A program made the position numbers and the translations under genes. Under the pieces are notes generated by a model. It saw only the letters and a program-made list of their open reading frames with translations. It was not told the origin of the DNA and did not search any database. A stretch of DNA of 64,000 nucleotides, from assembly GCF_051014685.1 (NCBI RefSeq), contig NW_027478594.1:558001-622000 (forward strand), written 5' to 3'. Of this stretch, positions 13,932 to 25,900 are shown piece by piece; the first letter of the stretch is position 1; each line of letters opens with the position of its first letter. Origin of the DNA: Ptiloglossa arizonensis. Lineage: Eukaryota; Arthropoda; Insecta; Hymenoptera; Colletidae.

Positions 13932-16900
13932 CCGGTGCTCCGTTTCTCGGTTTCTCCGTTCCTCGGTTTCTCTGTTTCTCAGTTTCTCCGTTTCTCGGTT
14001 TCTCAGTTTCTCCGTTTCTCCGTTTCTCCGTTTCTCCGTTTCACCGTTTCTTTGTTCGTTCCTCCGTTTCTTTCTCCGTTTCTCCGTTTATTTCTTCGTT
14101 TCTCCATTTATTTCTCCGTTTCTTTGTTCGTTTCTCCGTTTCTTTGTTCGTTTCTCCGTTTCTTTGTTCGTTTCTCCGTTTCTTTGTTCGTTTCTCCGTT
14201 TCTTTCTTCGTTTCTCCGTTTCTTTCTTCGATTTTCCGTTTCTTTCTTCGTTTCTCCATTTCTTTCTTCTATTCATCATTGCGTTCTTCGTTTCTCGGTT
14301 TCTTTCTTCGTTTCTTCGTGTCTTTCTTCGCTTCTCCGTTTCTTTCTTCGTTTCTCCGTTTCTTTCTTCGTTTCTCCGTTTCTTTCTTCGATTTTCCGTT
14401 TCTTTCTTCGTTTCTCCAATTCTTTCTTCTATTATTCATTCCGTTCTTCGTTTCTCGGTTTCTTTCTTCGTTTCTTCGTGTCTTTCTTCGCTTCTCCGTT
14501 TCTTTCTTCGTTTCTCCGTTTCTTTCTTCGTTTCTGCGTTTCTTCCTTCGTTTCTCCGTTTCTCCGTTTCTCCGTTTCTCCGTTTCTCCGTTTCTCCGTT
14601 TCTCCGTTTCTCCGTTTCTCCGTTTCTCCGTTTCTCCGTTTCTCCGTTTCTCCGTTACTCCGTTTCTCCGTATCTCCGTTTCCCCGTTTCTCCGTTTCTC
14701 CGTTTCTCCGTTTCTCCGGTGCTCCGTTTCTCCGTTTCTCCGTTTCTCCGTTTCTCCGTTTCTCCGTTTCTCCGTTTCTCCGTTTCTCCGTTTCTCCGTT
14801 TCTCCGTGTCTCCGTTTCTCCCTTTCTCCGTTCCTCCGTTTCTCCGGTGCTCCGTTTCTCGGTTTCTCCGTTTCTCGGTTTCTCTGTTTCTCTGTTTCTC
14901 CGTTTCCCCATTTCTCGGTTTCTCAGTTTCTCCGTTTCTCCGTTTCTCCGTTTTACCGTTTCATTGTTCGTTCCTCCGTTTCTTTCTCCGTTTCTCCGTT
15001 TATTTCTTCGTTTCTCCATTTATTTCTCCGTTTCTCCGTTTCTTTGTTCGTTTCTCCGTTTCTTTGTTCGTTTCTCCGTTTCTTTGTTCGTTTCTCCGTT
15101 TCTTTCTTCGTTTCTCCGTTTCTTTCTTCGTTTCTCCGTTTCTTTCTTCGATTTTCCGTTTCTTTCTTCATTTCTCCATTTCTTTCTTCTATTCTTCATT
15201 CCGTTCTTCGTTTCTCGGTTTCTTTCTTCGTTTCTTCGTGTCTTTCTTCGCTTCTCCGTTTCTTTCTTCGTTTCTCCGTTTCTTCCTTCGCTTCTCCGTT
15301 TCTCCGTTTCTCCGTTTCTCCGTTTCTCCGTTTCTCCGTTCCTCCGTTTCTCCGTTTCTCCGTTTCTCCGTTTCTCCGTTTCTCCGTGTCTCCGTTTCTC
15401 CCTTTCTCCGTTCCTCCGTTTCTCCGGTGCTCCGTTTCTCGGTTTCTCCGTTTCTCGGTTTCTCTGTTTCTCTGTTTCTCCGTTTCCCCGTTTCTCGGTT
15501 TCTCAGTTTCTCCGTTTCTCCGTTTCTCCGTTTCTCCGTTTCACCGTTTCATTGTTCGTTCCTCCGTTTCTTTCTCCGTTTCTCCGTTTATTTCTTCGTT
15601 TCTCCATTTATTTCTCCGTTTCTCCGTTTCTTTGTTCGTTTCTCCGTTTCTTTGTTCGTTTCTCCGTTTCTTTGTTCGTTTCTCCGTTTCTTTGTTCGTT
15701 TCTCCGTTTCTTTCTTCGTTTCTCCGTTTCTTTCTTCGATTTTCCGTTTCTTTCTTCGTTTCTCCATTTCTTTCTTCTATCCTTCATTCCGTTCTTCGTT
15801 TCTCGGTTTCTTTCTTCGTTTCTTCGTGTCTTTCTTCGCTTCTCCGTTTCTTTCCTCGTTTCTCCGTTTCTTTCTTCGTTTCTCCGTTTCTTCCTTCGTT
15901 TCTCCGTTTATTTCTTCGTTTCTCCATTTATTTCTCCGTTTCTCCGTTTCTTTGTTCGTTTCTCCGTTTCTTTGTTCGTTTCTCCGTTTCTTTCTTCGTT
16001 TCTCCGTTTCTTCCTTCGCTTCTCCGTTTCTCCGTTTCTCCGTTTCTCCGTTTCTCCGTTCCTCCGTTTCTCCGTTTCTCCGTTTCTCCGTTTCTCCGTT
16101 TCTCCGTGTCTCCGTTTCTCCCTTTCTCCGTTCCTCCGTTTCTCCGGTGCTCCGTTTCTCGGTTTCTCCGTTTCTCGGTTTCTCTATTTCTCTGTTGCTC
16201 CGTTTCCCCGTTTCTCGGTTTCTCAGTTTCTCCGTTTCTCCGTTTCCCCGTTTCACCGTTTCTTTGTTCGTTCCTCCGTTTCTTTCTCCGTTTCTCCGTT
16301 TATTTCTTCGTTTCTCCATTTATTTCTCCGTTTCTTTGTTCGTTTCTCCGTTTCTTTGTTCGTTTCTCCGTTTCTTTCTTCGTTTCTCCGTTTCTTTCTT
16401 CGTTTCTCCGTTTCTTTCTTCGATTTTCCGTTTCTTTCTTCGTTTCTCCATTTCTTTCTTCTATCCTTCATTCCGTTCTTCGTTTCTCGGTTTCTTTCTT
16501 CGCTTCTCCGTTTCTTTCTTCGTTTCTCCGTTTCTTTCTTCGTTTCTCCGTTTCTTCCTTCGTTTCTCCGTTTCTGTTTCTCCGTTTCTCCGTTTCTCCG
16601 TTTCTCCGTTTCTCCGTTTCTCCGTTTCTCCGTTTCTCCGTTTCTCCGTTTCTCCGTTTCTCCGTTTCTCCGTTTCTCCGTTTCTCCGTTTCTCCGTTTC
16701 TCCGTTCTCCGTTTCTCCGTTTCTCCGTTACTCCGTTTCTCCGTTTCTCCGTTTCTCCGTTTCTCCGTTTCTCCGTTTCTCCGTTTCTCCGTTTCTCCGT
16801 TTCTCCGTTTCTCCGTTTCTCCCTTTCTCCGTTCCTCCGTTTCTCCGGTGCGCCGTTTCTCGGTTTCTCCGTTTCTCGGTTTCTCTGTTTCTCTGTTTCT

Positions 16901-19900
16901 CCGTTTCCCCGTTTCTCGGTTTCTCAGTTTCTCCGTTTCTCCGTTTCTCCGTTTCACCGTTTCTTTGTTCGTTTCTCCGTTTCTTTGTTCGTTTCTCCGT
17001 TTCTTTGTTCGTTTCTCCGTTTCTTTGTTCGTTTCTCCGTTTCTTTCTTCGTTTCTCCGTTTCTTTCTTCGATTTTCCGTTTCTTTCTTCGTTTCTCCAT
17101 TTCTTTCTTCTATTCTTCATTCCGTTCTTCGTTTCTCGGTTTCTTTCTTCGTTTCTTCGTGTCTTTCTTCGCTTCTCCGTTTCTTTCTTGGTTTCTCCGT
17201 TTCTTCCTTCGTTTCTCCGTTTCTCCGTTTCTCCGTTTCTCCGTTTCTCCGTTTCTCCGTTTCTCCGTTCCTCCGTTTCTCCGTTTCTCCGTTTCTCCGT
17301 TTCTCCGTGTCTCCGTTTCTCCCTTTCTCCGTTCCTCCGTTTCTCCGGTGCTCCGTTTCTCGGTTTCTCCGTTTCTCGGTTTCTCTGTTTCTCTGTTTCT
17401 CCGTTTCCCCGTTTCTCGGTTTCTCGGTTTCTCCGTTTCTCCGTTTCTCCGTTTCACCGTTTCTTTGTTCGTTCCTCCGTTTCTTTCTCCGTTTCTCCGT
17501 TTATTTCTTCGTTTCTCCATTTATTTCTCCGTTTCTTTGTTCGTTTCTCCGTTTCTGTGTTCGTTTCTCCGTTTCTTTCTTCGTTTCTCCGTTTCTTTCT
17601 TCGTTTCTCCGTTCCTTTCTTCGATTTTCCGTTTCTTTCTTCGTTTCTCCATTTCTTTCTTCTATCCTTCATTCCGTTCTTCGTTTCTCGGTTTCTTTCT
17701 TCGTTTCTTCGTGTCTTTCTTCGCTTCTCCGTTTCTTTCCTCGTTTCTCCGTTTCTTTCTTCGTTTCTCCGTTTCTTCCTTCGTTTCTCCGTTTCTCCGT
17801 TTCTCCGTTTCTCCGTTTCTCCGTTTCTCCGTTTCTCCGTTTCTCCGTTTCTCCGTTTCTCCGTTTCTCCGTTTCTCCGTTTCTCCGTTTCTCCGTTTCT
17901 GTGTTTCTCCGTTTCTCCGGTTCTCCGTTTCACCGTTTCTTTGTTCGTTCCTCCTTTTCTTTCTCCGTTTCTCCGTTTATTTCTTCGTTTCTCCATTTAT
18001 TTCTCCGTTTCTTTGTTCGTTTCTCCGTTTCTTTGTTCGTTTCTCCGTTTCTTTCTTCGTTTCACCGTTTCTTTCTTCGTTTCTCCGTTTCTTTCTTCGA
18101 TTTTCCGTTTCTTTCTTCGTTTCTCCATTTCTTTCTTCTATCCTTCATTCCGTTCTTCGTTTCTCGGTTTCTTTCTTCGTTTCTTCGTGTCTTTCTTCGC
18201 TTCTCCGTTTCTTTCTTCGTTTCTCCGTTTCTTTCTTCGTTTCTCCGTTTCTTTCTTCGATTTTCCGTTTCTTTCTTCGTTTCTCCATTTCTTTCTTCTA
18301 TCCTTCATTCCGTTCTTCGTTTCTCGGTTTCTTTCTTTGTTTCTTCGTGTCTTTCTTCGCTTCTCCGTTTCTTTCTTCGTTTCTCCGTTTCTTTCTTCGA
18401 TTTTCCGTTTCTTTCTTCGTTTCTCCATTTCTTTCTTCTATCCTTCATTCCGTTCTTCGTTTCTCGGTTTCTTTCTTCGTTTCTTCGTGTCTTTCTTCGC
18501 TTCTCCGTTTCTTTCTTCGTTTCTCCGTTTCTTCCTTCGTTTCTCCGTTTCTCCGTTTCTCCGTTTCTCCGTTTCTCTGTTTCTCCGTTTCTCCGTTTCT
18601 CCGTTTCTCCGTTTCTCCGTTTCTCCGTTTCTCCGTTTCTCCGTTTCTCCGTTTCTCCGTTTCTCCGTTTCTCCGTTTCTCCGTTTCTCCGTTACTCCGT
18701 TTCTCCGTTTCTCCGTTCCTCCGTTTCTCCGTTTCTCCGTTTCTCCGTTTCTCCGTTTCTCCGTTTCTCCGTTTCTCCGTTTCTCCGTTTCTCCGCTTCT
18801 CCGTTTCTCCGTTTCTCCGTTTCTCCGTTTCTCCGTTACTCCGTTTCTCCGTTCCTCCGTTTCTCCGGTGCTCCGTTTCTCGGTTTCTCCGTTCCTCGGT
18901 TTCTCTGTTTCTCAGTTTCTCCGTTTCTCGGTTTCTCAGTTTCTCCGTTTCTCCGTTTCTCCGTTTCACCGTTTCTTTGTTCGTTTCTCCGTTTCTTTCT
19001 TCGATTTTCCGTTTCTTTCTTCGTTTCTCCGTTTCTTTCTCCGTTTCTCCGTTTCTCCGTTTCTCCGTTTCTCCGTTTCTCCGTTTCTCCGTTACTCCGT
19101 TTCTCCGTTTCTCCGTTCCTCCGTTTCTCCGTTTCTCCGTTTCTCCGTTTCTCCGTTTCTCCGTTTCTCCGTTTCTCCGTTTCTCCGTTTCTCCGCTTCT
19201 CCGTTTCTCCGTTTCTCCGTTTCTCCGTTTCTCCGTTTCTCCGTTTCTCCGCTTCTCCGTTTCTCCGTTTCTCCGTTTCTCCGTTTCTCCGTTTCTCCGT
19301 TTCTCCGTTTCTCCGTTTCTCCGTTTCTCCGTTTCTCCGTTTCTCCGTTTCTCCGTTTCTCCGTTCCTCCGTTCCTCCGGTGCTCCGTTTCTCGGTTTCT
19401 CCGTTCCTCGGTTTCTCTGTTTCTCAGTTTCTCCGTTTCTCGGTTTCTCAGTTTCTCCGTTTCTCCGTTTCTCCGTTTCACCGTTTCTTTGTTCGTTTCT
19501 CCGTTTCTTTCTTCGATTTTCCGTTTCTTTCTTCGTTTCTCCATTTCTTTCTTCTATTCATCATTCCGTTCTTCGTTTCTCGGTTTGTTTCTTCGTTTCT
19601 TCGTGTCTTTCTTCGCTTCTCCGTTTCTTTCTTCGTTTCTCCGTTTCTTCCATCGTTTCTCCGTTTCTCCGTTTCTCCGTTTCTCGGTTTCTCAGTTTCT
19701 CCGTTTCTCCGTTTCTCCGTTTCTCGGTTTCTCTGTTTCTCTGTTTCTCCGTTTCCCCGTTTCTCGGTTTCTCGGTTTCTCCGTTTCTCCGTTTCTCCGT
19801 TTCACCGTTTCTTTGTTCGTTTCTCCGTTTCTTTGTTCGTTTCTCCGTTTCTTTCTTCGTTTCTCCGTTTCTTTCTTCGTTTCTCCGTTCCTTTCTTCGA

Positions 19901-22900
19901 TTTTCCGTTTCTTTCTTCGTTTCTCCATTTCTTTCTTCTATCCTTCATTCCGTTCTTCGTTTCTCGGTTTCTTTCTTCGTTTCTTCGTGTCTTTCTTCGC
20001 TTCTCCGTTTCTTTCCTCGTTTCTCCGTTTCTTTCTTCGTTTCTCCGTTTCTTCCTTCGTTTCTCCGTTTCTCCGTTTCTCCGTTTCTCCGTTTCTCCGT
20101 TTCTCCGTTTCTCCGTTTCTCCGTTTCTCCGTTTCTCCGTTTCTCCGTTTCTCCGTTTCTCCGTTTCTGCGTTTCTCCGTTTCTCCGTTTCTCCGTTTCA
20201 CCGTTTCTTTGTTCGTTCCTCCTTTTCTTTCTCCGTTTCTCCGTTTATTTCTTCGTTTCTCCATTTATTTCTCCGTTTCTTTGTTCGTTTCTCCGTTTCT
20301 TTGTTCGTTTCTCCGTTTCTTTCTTCGTTTCACCGTTTCTTTCTTCGTTTCTCCGTTTCTTTCTTCGATTTTCCGTTTCCTTCTTCGTTTCTCCATTTCT
20401 TTCTTCTATCCTTCATTCCGTTCTTCGTTTCTCGGTTTCTTTCTTCGTTTCTTCGTGTCTTTCTTCGCTTCTCCGTTTCTTTCTTCGTTTCTCCGTTTCT
20501 TTCTTCGTTTCTCCGTTTCTTTCTTCGATTTTCCGTTTCTTTCTTCGTTTCTCCATTTCTTTCTTCTATCCTTCATTCCGTTCTTCGTTTCTCGGTTTCT
20601 TTCTTCGTTTCTTCGTGTCTTTCTTCGCTTCTCCGTTTCTTTCTTCGTTTCTCCGTTTCTTTCTTCGATTTTCCGTTTCTTTCTTCGTTTCTCCATTTCT
20701 TTCTTCTATCCTTCATTCCGTTCTTCGTTTCTCGGTTTCTTTCTTCGTTTCTTTCTTCGCTTCTCCGTTTCTTTCTTCGTTTCTCCGTTTCTTTCTTCGT
20801 TTCTCCGTTTCTTCCTTCGTTTCTCCGTTTCTCCGTTTCTCCGTTTCTCCGTTTCTCCGTTTCTCCGTTTCTCCGTTTCTCCGTTTCTCCGTTTCTCCGT
20901 TTCTCCGTTTCTCCGTTTCTCCGTTTCTCCGTTTCTCCGTTTCTCCGTTTCTCCGTTTCTCCGTTTCTCCGTTTCTCCGTTACTCCGTTTCTCCGTTTCT
21001 CCGTTCCTCCGTTTCTCCGTTTCTCCGTTTCTCCGTTTCTCCGTTTCTCCGTTTCTCCGTTTCTCCGTTTCTCCGTTTCTCCGCTTCTCCGTTTCTCCGT
21101 TTCTCCGTCTCTCCGTTTCTCCGTTTCTCCGTTTCTCCGTTTCTCCGTTCCTCCGTTTCTCCGGTGCTCCGTTTCTCGGTTTCTCCGTTCCTCGGTTTCT
21201 CTGTTTCTCAGTTTCTCCGTTTCTCGGTTTCTCAGTTTCTCCGTTTCTCCGTTTCTCCGTTTCACCGTTTCTTTGTTCGTTTCTCCGTTTCTTTCTTCGA
21301 TTTTCCGTTTCTTTCTTCGTTTCTCCATTTCTTTCTTCTATTCATCATTCCGTTCTTCGTTTCTCGGTTTCTTTCTTCGTTTCTTCGTGTCTTTCTTCGC
21401 TTCTCCGTTTCTTTCTTCGTTTCTCCGTTTCTTCCATCGTTTCTCCGTTTCTCCGTTTCTGCGTTTCTCCGTTTCTCCGTTTCTCCGTTTCACCGTTTCT
21501 TTGTTCGTTCCTCCTTTTCTTTCTCCGTTTCTCCGTTTATTTCTTCGTTTCTCCATTTATTTCTCCGTTTCTTTGTTCGTTTCTCCGTTTCTTTGTTCGT
21601 TTCTCCGTTTCTTTCTTCGTTTCACCGTTTCTTTCTTCGTTTCTCCGTTTCTTTCTTCGATTTTCCGTTTCTTTCTTCGTTTCTCCATTTCTTTCTTCTA
21701 TCCTTCATTCCGTTCTTCGTTTCTCGATTTCTTTCTTCGTTTCTTCGTGTCTTTCTTCGCTTCTCCGTTTCTTTCTTCGTTTCTCCGTTTCTTTCTTCGT
21801 TTCTCCGTTTCTTTCTTCGATTTTCCGTTTCTTTCTTCGTTTCTCCATTTCTTTCTTCTATCCTTCATTCCGTTCTTCGTTTCTCGGTTTCTTTCTTCGT
21901 TTCTTCGTGTCTTTCTTCGCTTCTCCGTTTCTTTCTTCGTTTCTCCGTTTCTTTCTTCGATTTTCCGTTTCTTTCTTCGTTTCTCCATTTCTTTCTTCTA
22001 TCCTTCATTCCGTTCTTCGTTTCTCGGTTTCTTTCTTCGTTCCTTCGTGTCTTTCTTCGCTTCTCCGTTTCTTTCTTCGTTTCTCCGTTTCTTTCTTCGT
22101 TTCTCCGTTTCTTCCTTCGTTTCTCCGTTTCTCCGTTTCTCCGTTTCTCCGTTTCTCCGTTTCTCCGTTTCTCCGTTTCTCCGTTTCTCCGTTTCTCCGT
22201 TTCTCCGTTTCTCCGTTTCTCCGTTTCTCCGTTTCTCCGTTTCTCCGTTTCTCCGTTTCTCCGTTTCTCCGCTTCTCCGCTTCTCCGTTTCTCCGTTTCT
22301 CCGTTTCTCCGTTTCTCCGTTTCTCCGTTTCTCCGTTTCTCCGTTTCTCCGTTTCTCCGTTTCTCCGTTTCTCCGTTTCTCCGTTTCTCCGTTTCTCCGT
22401 TTCTCCGTTTCTCCGTTTCTCCGTTTCTCCGTTTCTCCGTTTCTCCGTTTCTCCGTTCCTCCGTTTCTCCGTTGCTCCGTTTCTCGGTTTCTCCGTTCCT
22501 CGGTTTCTCTGATTCTCAGTCTCTCCGTTTCTCGGTTTCTCAGTTTCTCCGTTTCTCCGTTTCTCCGTTTCACCGTTTCTTTGTTCGTTTCTCCGTTTCT
22601 TTCTTCGATTTTCCGTTTCTTTCTTCGTTTCTCTATTTCTTTCTTCTATTCATCATTCCGTTCTTCGTTTCTCGGTTTCTTTCTTCGTTTCTTCGTGTCT
22701 TTCTTCGCTTCTCCGTTTCTTTCTTCGTTTCTCCGTTTCTTCCATCGTTTCTCCGTTTCTCCGTTTCTCCGTTTCTGCGTTTCTCCGTTTCTCCGTTTCT
22801 CCGTTTCACCGTTTCTTTGTTCGTTCCTCCGTTTCTTTCTCCGTTTCTACGTTTATTTCTTCGTTTCTCCATTTATTTCTCCGTTTCTTTGTTCGTTTCT

Positions 22901-25900
22901 CCGTTTCTTTGTTCGTTTCTCCGTTTCTTTCTTCGTTTCTCCGTTTCTTTCTTCGTTTCTCCGTTTCTTTCTTCGATTTTCCGTTTCTTTCTTCGTTTCT
23001 CCATTTCTTTCTTGTATCCTTCATTCCGTTCTTCGTTTCTCGGTTTCTTTCTTCGTTTCTTCGTGTCTTTCTTCGCTTCTCCGTTTCTTTCTTCGTGTCT
23101 CCGTTTCTTTCTTCGTTTCTCCGTTTCTTCCTTCGTTTCTCCGTTTCTCCGTTTCTCCGTTTCTCCGTTTCTCCGTTTCTCCGTTTCTCCGTTTCTCCGT
23201 TTCTCCGTTTCTCCGTTTCTCCGTTTCTCCGTTTCTCCGTTTCTCCGTTTCTCCGTTTCTCCGTTTCTCCGTTTCTCCGTTTCTCCGTTTCTCCGTTTCT
23301 CCGTTCCTCCGTTTCTCCGTTGCTCCGTTTCTCGGTTTCTCCGTTCCTCGGTTTCTCTGATTCTCAGTTTCTCCGTTTCTCGGTTTCTCAGTTTCTCCAT
23401 TTCTCCGTTTCTCCGTTTCACCGTTTCTTTGTTCGTTTCTCCGTTTCTTTCTTCGATTTTCCGTTTCTTTCTTCGTTTCTCTATTTCTTTCTTCTATTTA
23501 TCATTCCGTTCTTCGTTTCTCGGTTTCTTTCTTCGTTTCTTCGTGTCTTTCTTCGCTTCTCCGTTTCTTTCTTCGTTTCTCCGTTTCTTCCATCGTTTCT
23601 CCGTTTCTCCGTTTCTCCGTTTCTGCGTTTCTCCGTTTCTCCGTTTCTCCGTTTCTCCGTTTCTCCGTTTCTCCGTTTCTCCGTTACTCCGTTTCTCCGT
23701 TTCTCCGTTCCTCCGTTTCTCCGTTTCTCCGTTTCTCCGTTTCTCCGTTCCTCCGTTTCTCCGTTGCTCCGTTTCTCGGTTTCTCCGTTCCTCGGTTTCT
23801 CTGTTTCTCCGTTTCTCCGTTTCTCGGTTTCTCAGTTTCTCCGTTTCTCCGTTTCTCCGTTTCACCGTTTCTTTGTTCGTTTCTCCGTTTCTTTCTTCGA
23901 TTTTCCGTTTCTTTCTTCGTTTCTCCATTTCTTTCTTCTATTCATCATTCCGTTCTTCGTTTCTCGGTTTCTTTCTTCGTTTCTTCGTGTCTTTCTTCGC
24001 TTCTCCGTTTCTTTCTTCGTTTCTCCGTTTCTTCCATCGTTTCTCCGTTTCTCCGTTTCTCCGTTTCTGCGTTTCTCCGTTTCTCCGTTTCTCCGATTCT
24101 CCGATTCTCCGTTTCTCCGTTTCTCCGTTTCTCCGTTTCTCCGTTTCTCCGTTTCTCCGTTTCTCCGTTTCTCCGTTTCTCCGTTTCTCCGTTTCTCCGT
24201 TTCCCCGTTTCTCCGTTTCTCCGTTACTCCGTTTCTCCGTTTCTCCGTTTCTCCGTTTCTCCGTTTCTCCGTTTCTCCGTTTCTCCGTTTCTCCGTTTCT
24301 CCGTTTCTCCGTTTCTCCGTTTCTCCGTTTCTCCGTTTCTCCGTTTCTCCGTTTCTCCGTTTCTCAGTTTCTCCGTTTCTCCGTTTCTCCGTATCTCCGT
24401 TTCTCCGTTTCTCCGTTTCTCCGTTTCTCCGTTTCTCCGTTTCTCCGTTTCTCCGTTTCTCCGTTTCTCCGTTTCTCCGTTTCTCCGTTTCTCCGTTTCT
24501 TTGTTCGTTTCTCCGTTTATTTCTTCGTTTCTCCGTTTCTTTCTTCGTTTCTCCGTTTCTTTCTTCGATTTTCCGTTTCTTTCTTCGTTTCTCCATTTCT
24601 TTCTTCTATTCTTCATTCCGTTCTTCGTTTCTCGGTTTATTTCTTCGTTTCTTCGTGTCTTTTTCCGTTTCTCCGTTTCTCCGTTTCTCCGTTTCTCCGT
24701 TTCTCCGTTTCTCCGTTTCTCCGTTTCTCCGCTTCTTTCTTCGTTTCTCCGTTTCTCCGTTTCTCCGTTCCTCCGTTTCTCCGGTGCTCCGTTTCTCGGT
24801 TTCTCCGTTTCTCGGTTTCTCTGTTTCTCTGTTTCTCCGTTTCTCCGTTTCTCGGTTTCTCAGTTTCTCCGTTTCTCCGTTTCTCCGTTTCACCGTTTCT
24901 TTGTTCGTTCCTCCGTTTCTTTCACCGTTTCTCCGTTTATTTCTTCGTTTCTCCATTTATTTCTCCGTTTCTCCGTTTCTTTGTTCGTTTCTCCGTTTCT
25001 TTGTTCGTTTCTCCGTTTCTTTGTTCGTTTCTCCGTTTCTTTCTTCGTTTCTCCGTTTCTTTCTTCGTTTCTCCGTTTCTTTCTTCGATTTTCCGTTTCT
25101 TTCTTCGTTTCTCCATTTCTTTCTTCTATTCTTCATTCCGTTCTTCGTTTCTCGGTTTCTTTCTTCGTTTCTTCGTGTCTTTCTTCGCTTCTCCGTTTCT
25201 TTCTTCGTTTCTCCGTTTCTTCCTTCGTTTCTCCGTTTCTCCGTTTCTCCGTTTCTCCGTTTCTCCGTTCCTCCGTTCCTCCGTTTCTCCGTTTCTCCGT
25301 TTCTCCGTTTCTCCGTGTCTCCGTTTCTCCGTTCCTCCGTTTCTCCGGTGCTCCGTTTCTCGGTTTCTCCGTTTCTCGGTTTCTCTGTTTCTCTGTTTCT
25401 CCGTTTCCCCGTTTCTCGGTTTCTCAGTTTCTCCGCTTCTCCGTTTCCCCGTTTCACCGTTTCTTTGTTCGTTCCTCCGTTTCTTTCTCCGTTTCTCCGT
25501 TTATTTCTTCGTTTCTCCATTTATTTCTCCGTTTCTTTGTTCGTTTCTCCGTTTCTTTGTTCGTTTCTCCGTTTCTTTCTTCGTTTCTCCGTTTCTTCCT
25601 TCGTTTCTCCGTTTCTCCGTTTCTCCGTTTCTCCGTTTCTCCGTTTCTCCGTTTCTCCGTTTCTCCGTTTCTCCGTTTCTCCGTTTCTCCGTGTCTCCGT
25701 TTCTCCCTTTCTCCGATCCTCCGTTTCTCTGGTGCTCCGTTTCTCCGTTTCTCCGTTTCTCCGTTTCTCCGTTTCTCCGTTTCTCCGTTTCTCCGTTTCT
25801 CCGTGTCTCCGTTTCTCCCTTTCTCCGTTCCTCCGTTTCTCCGGTGCTCCGTTTCTCGGTTTCTCCGTTTCTCGGTTTCTCTGTTTCTCTGTTTCTCCGT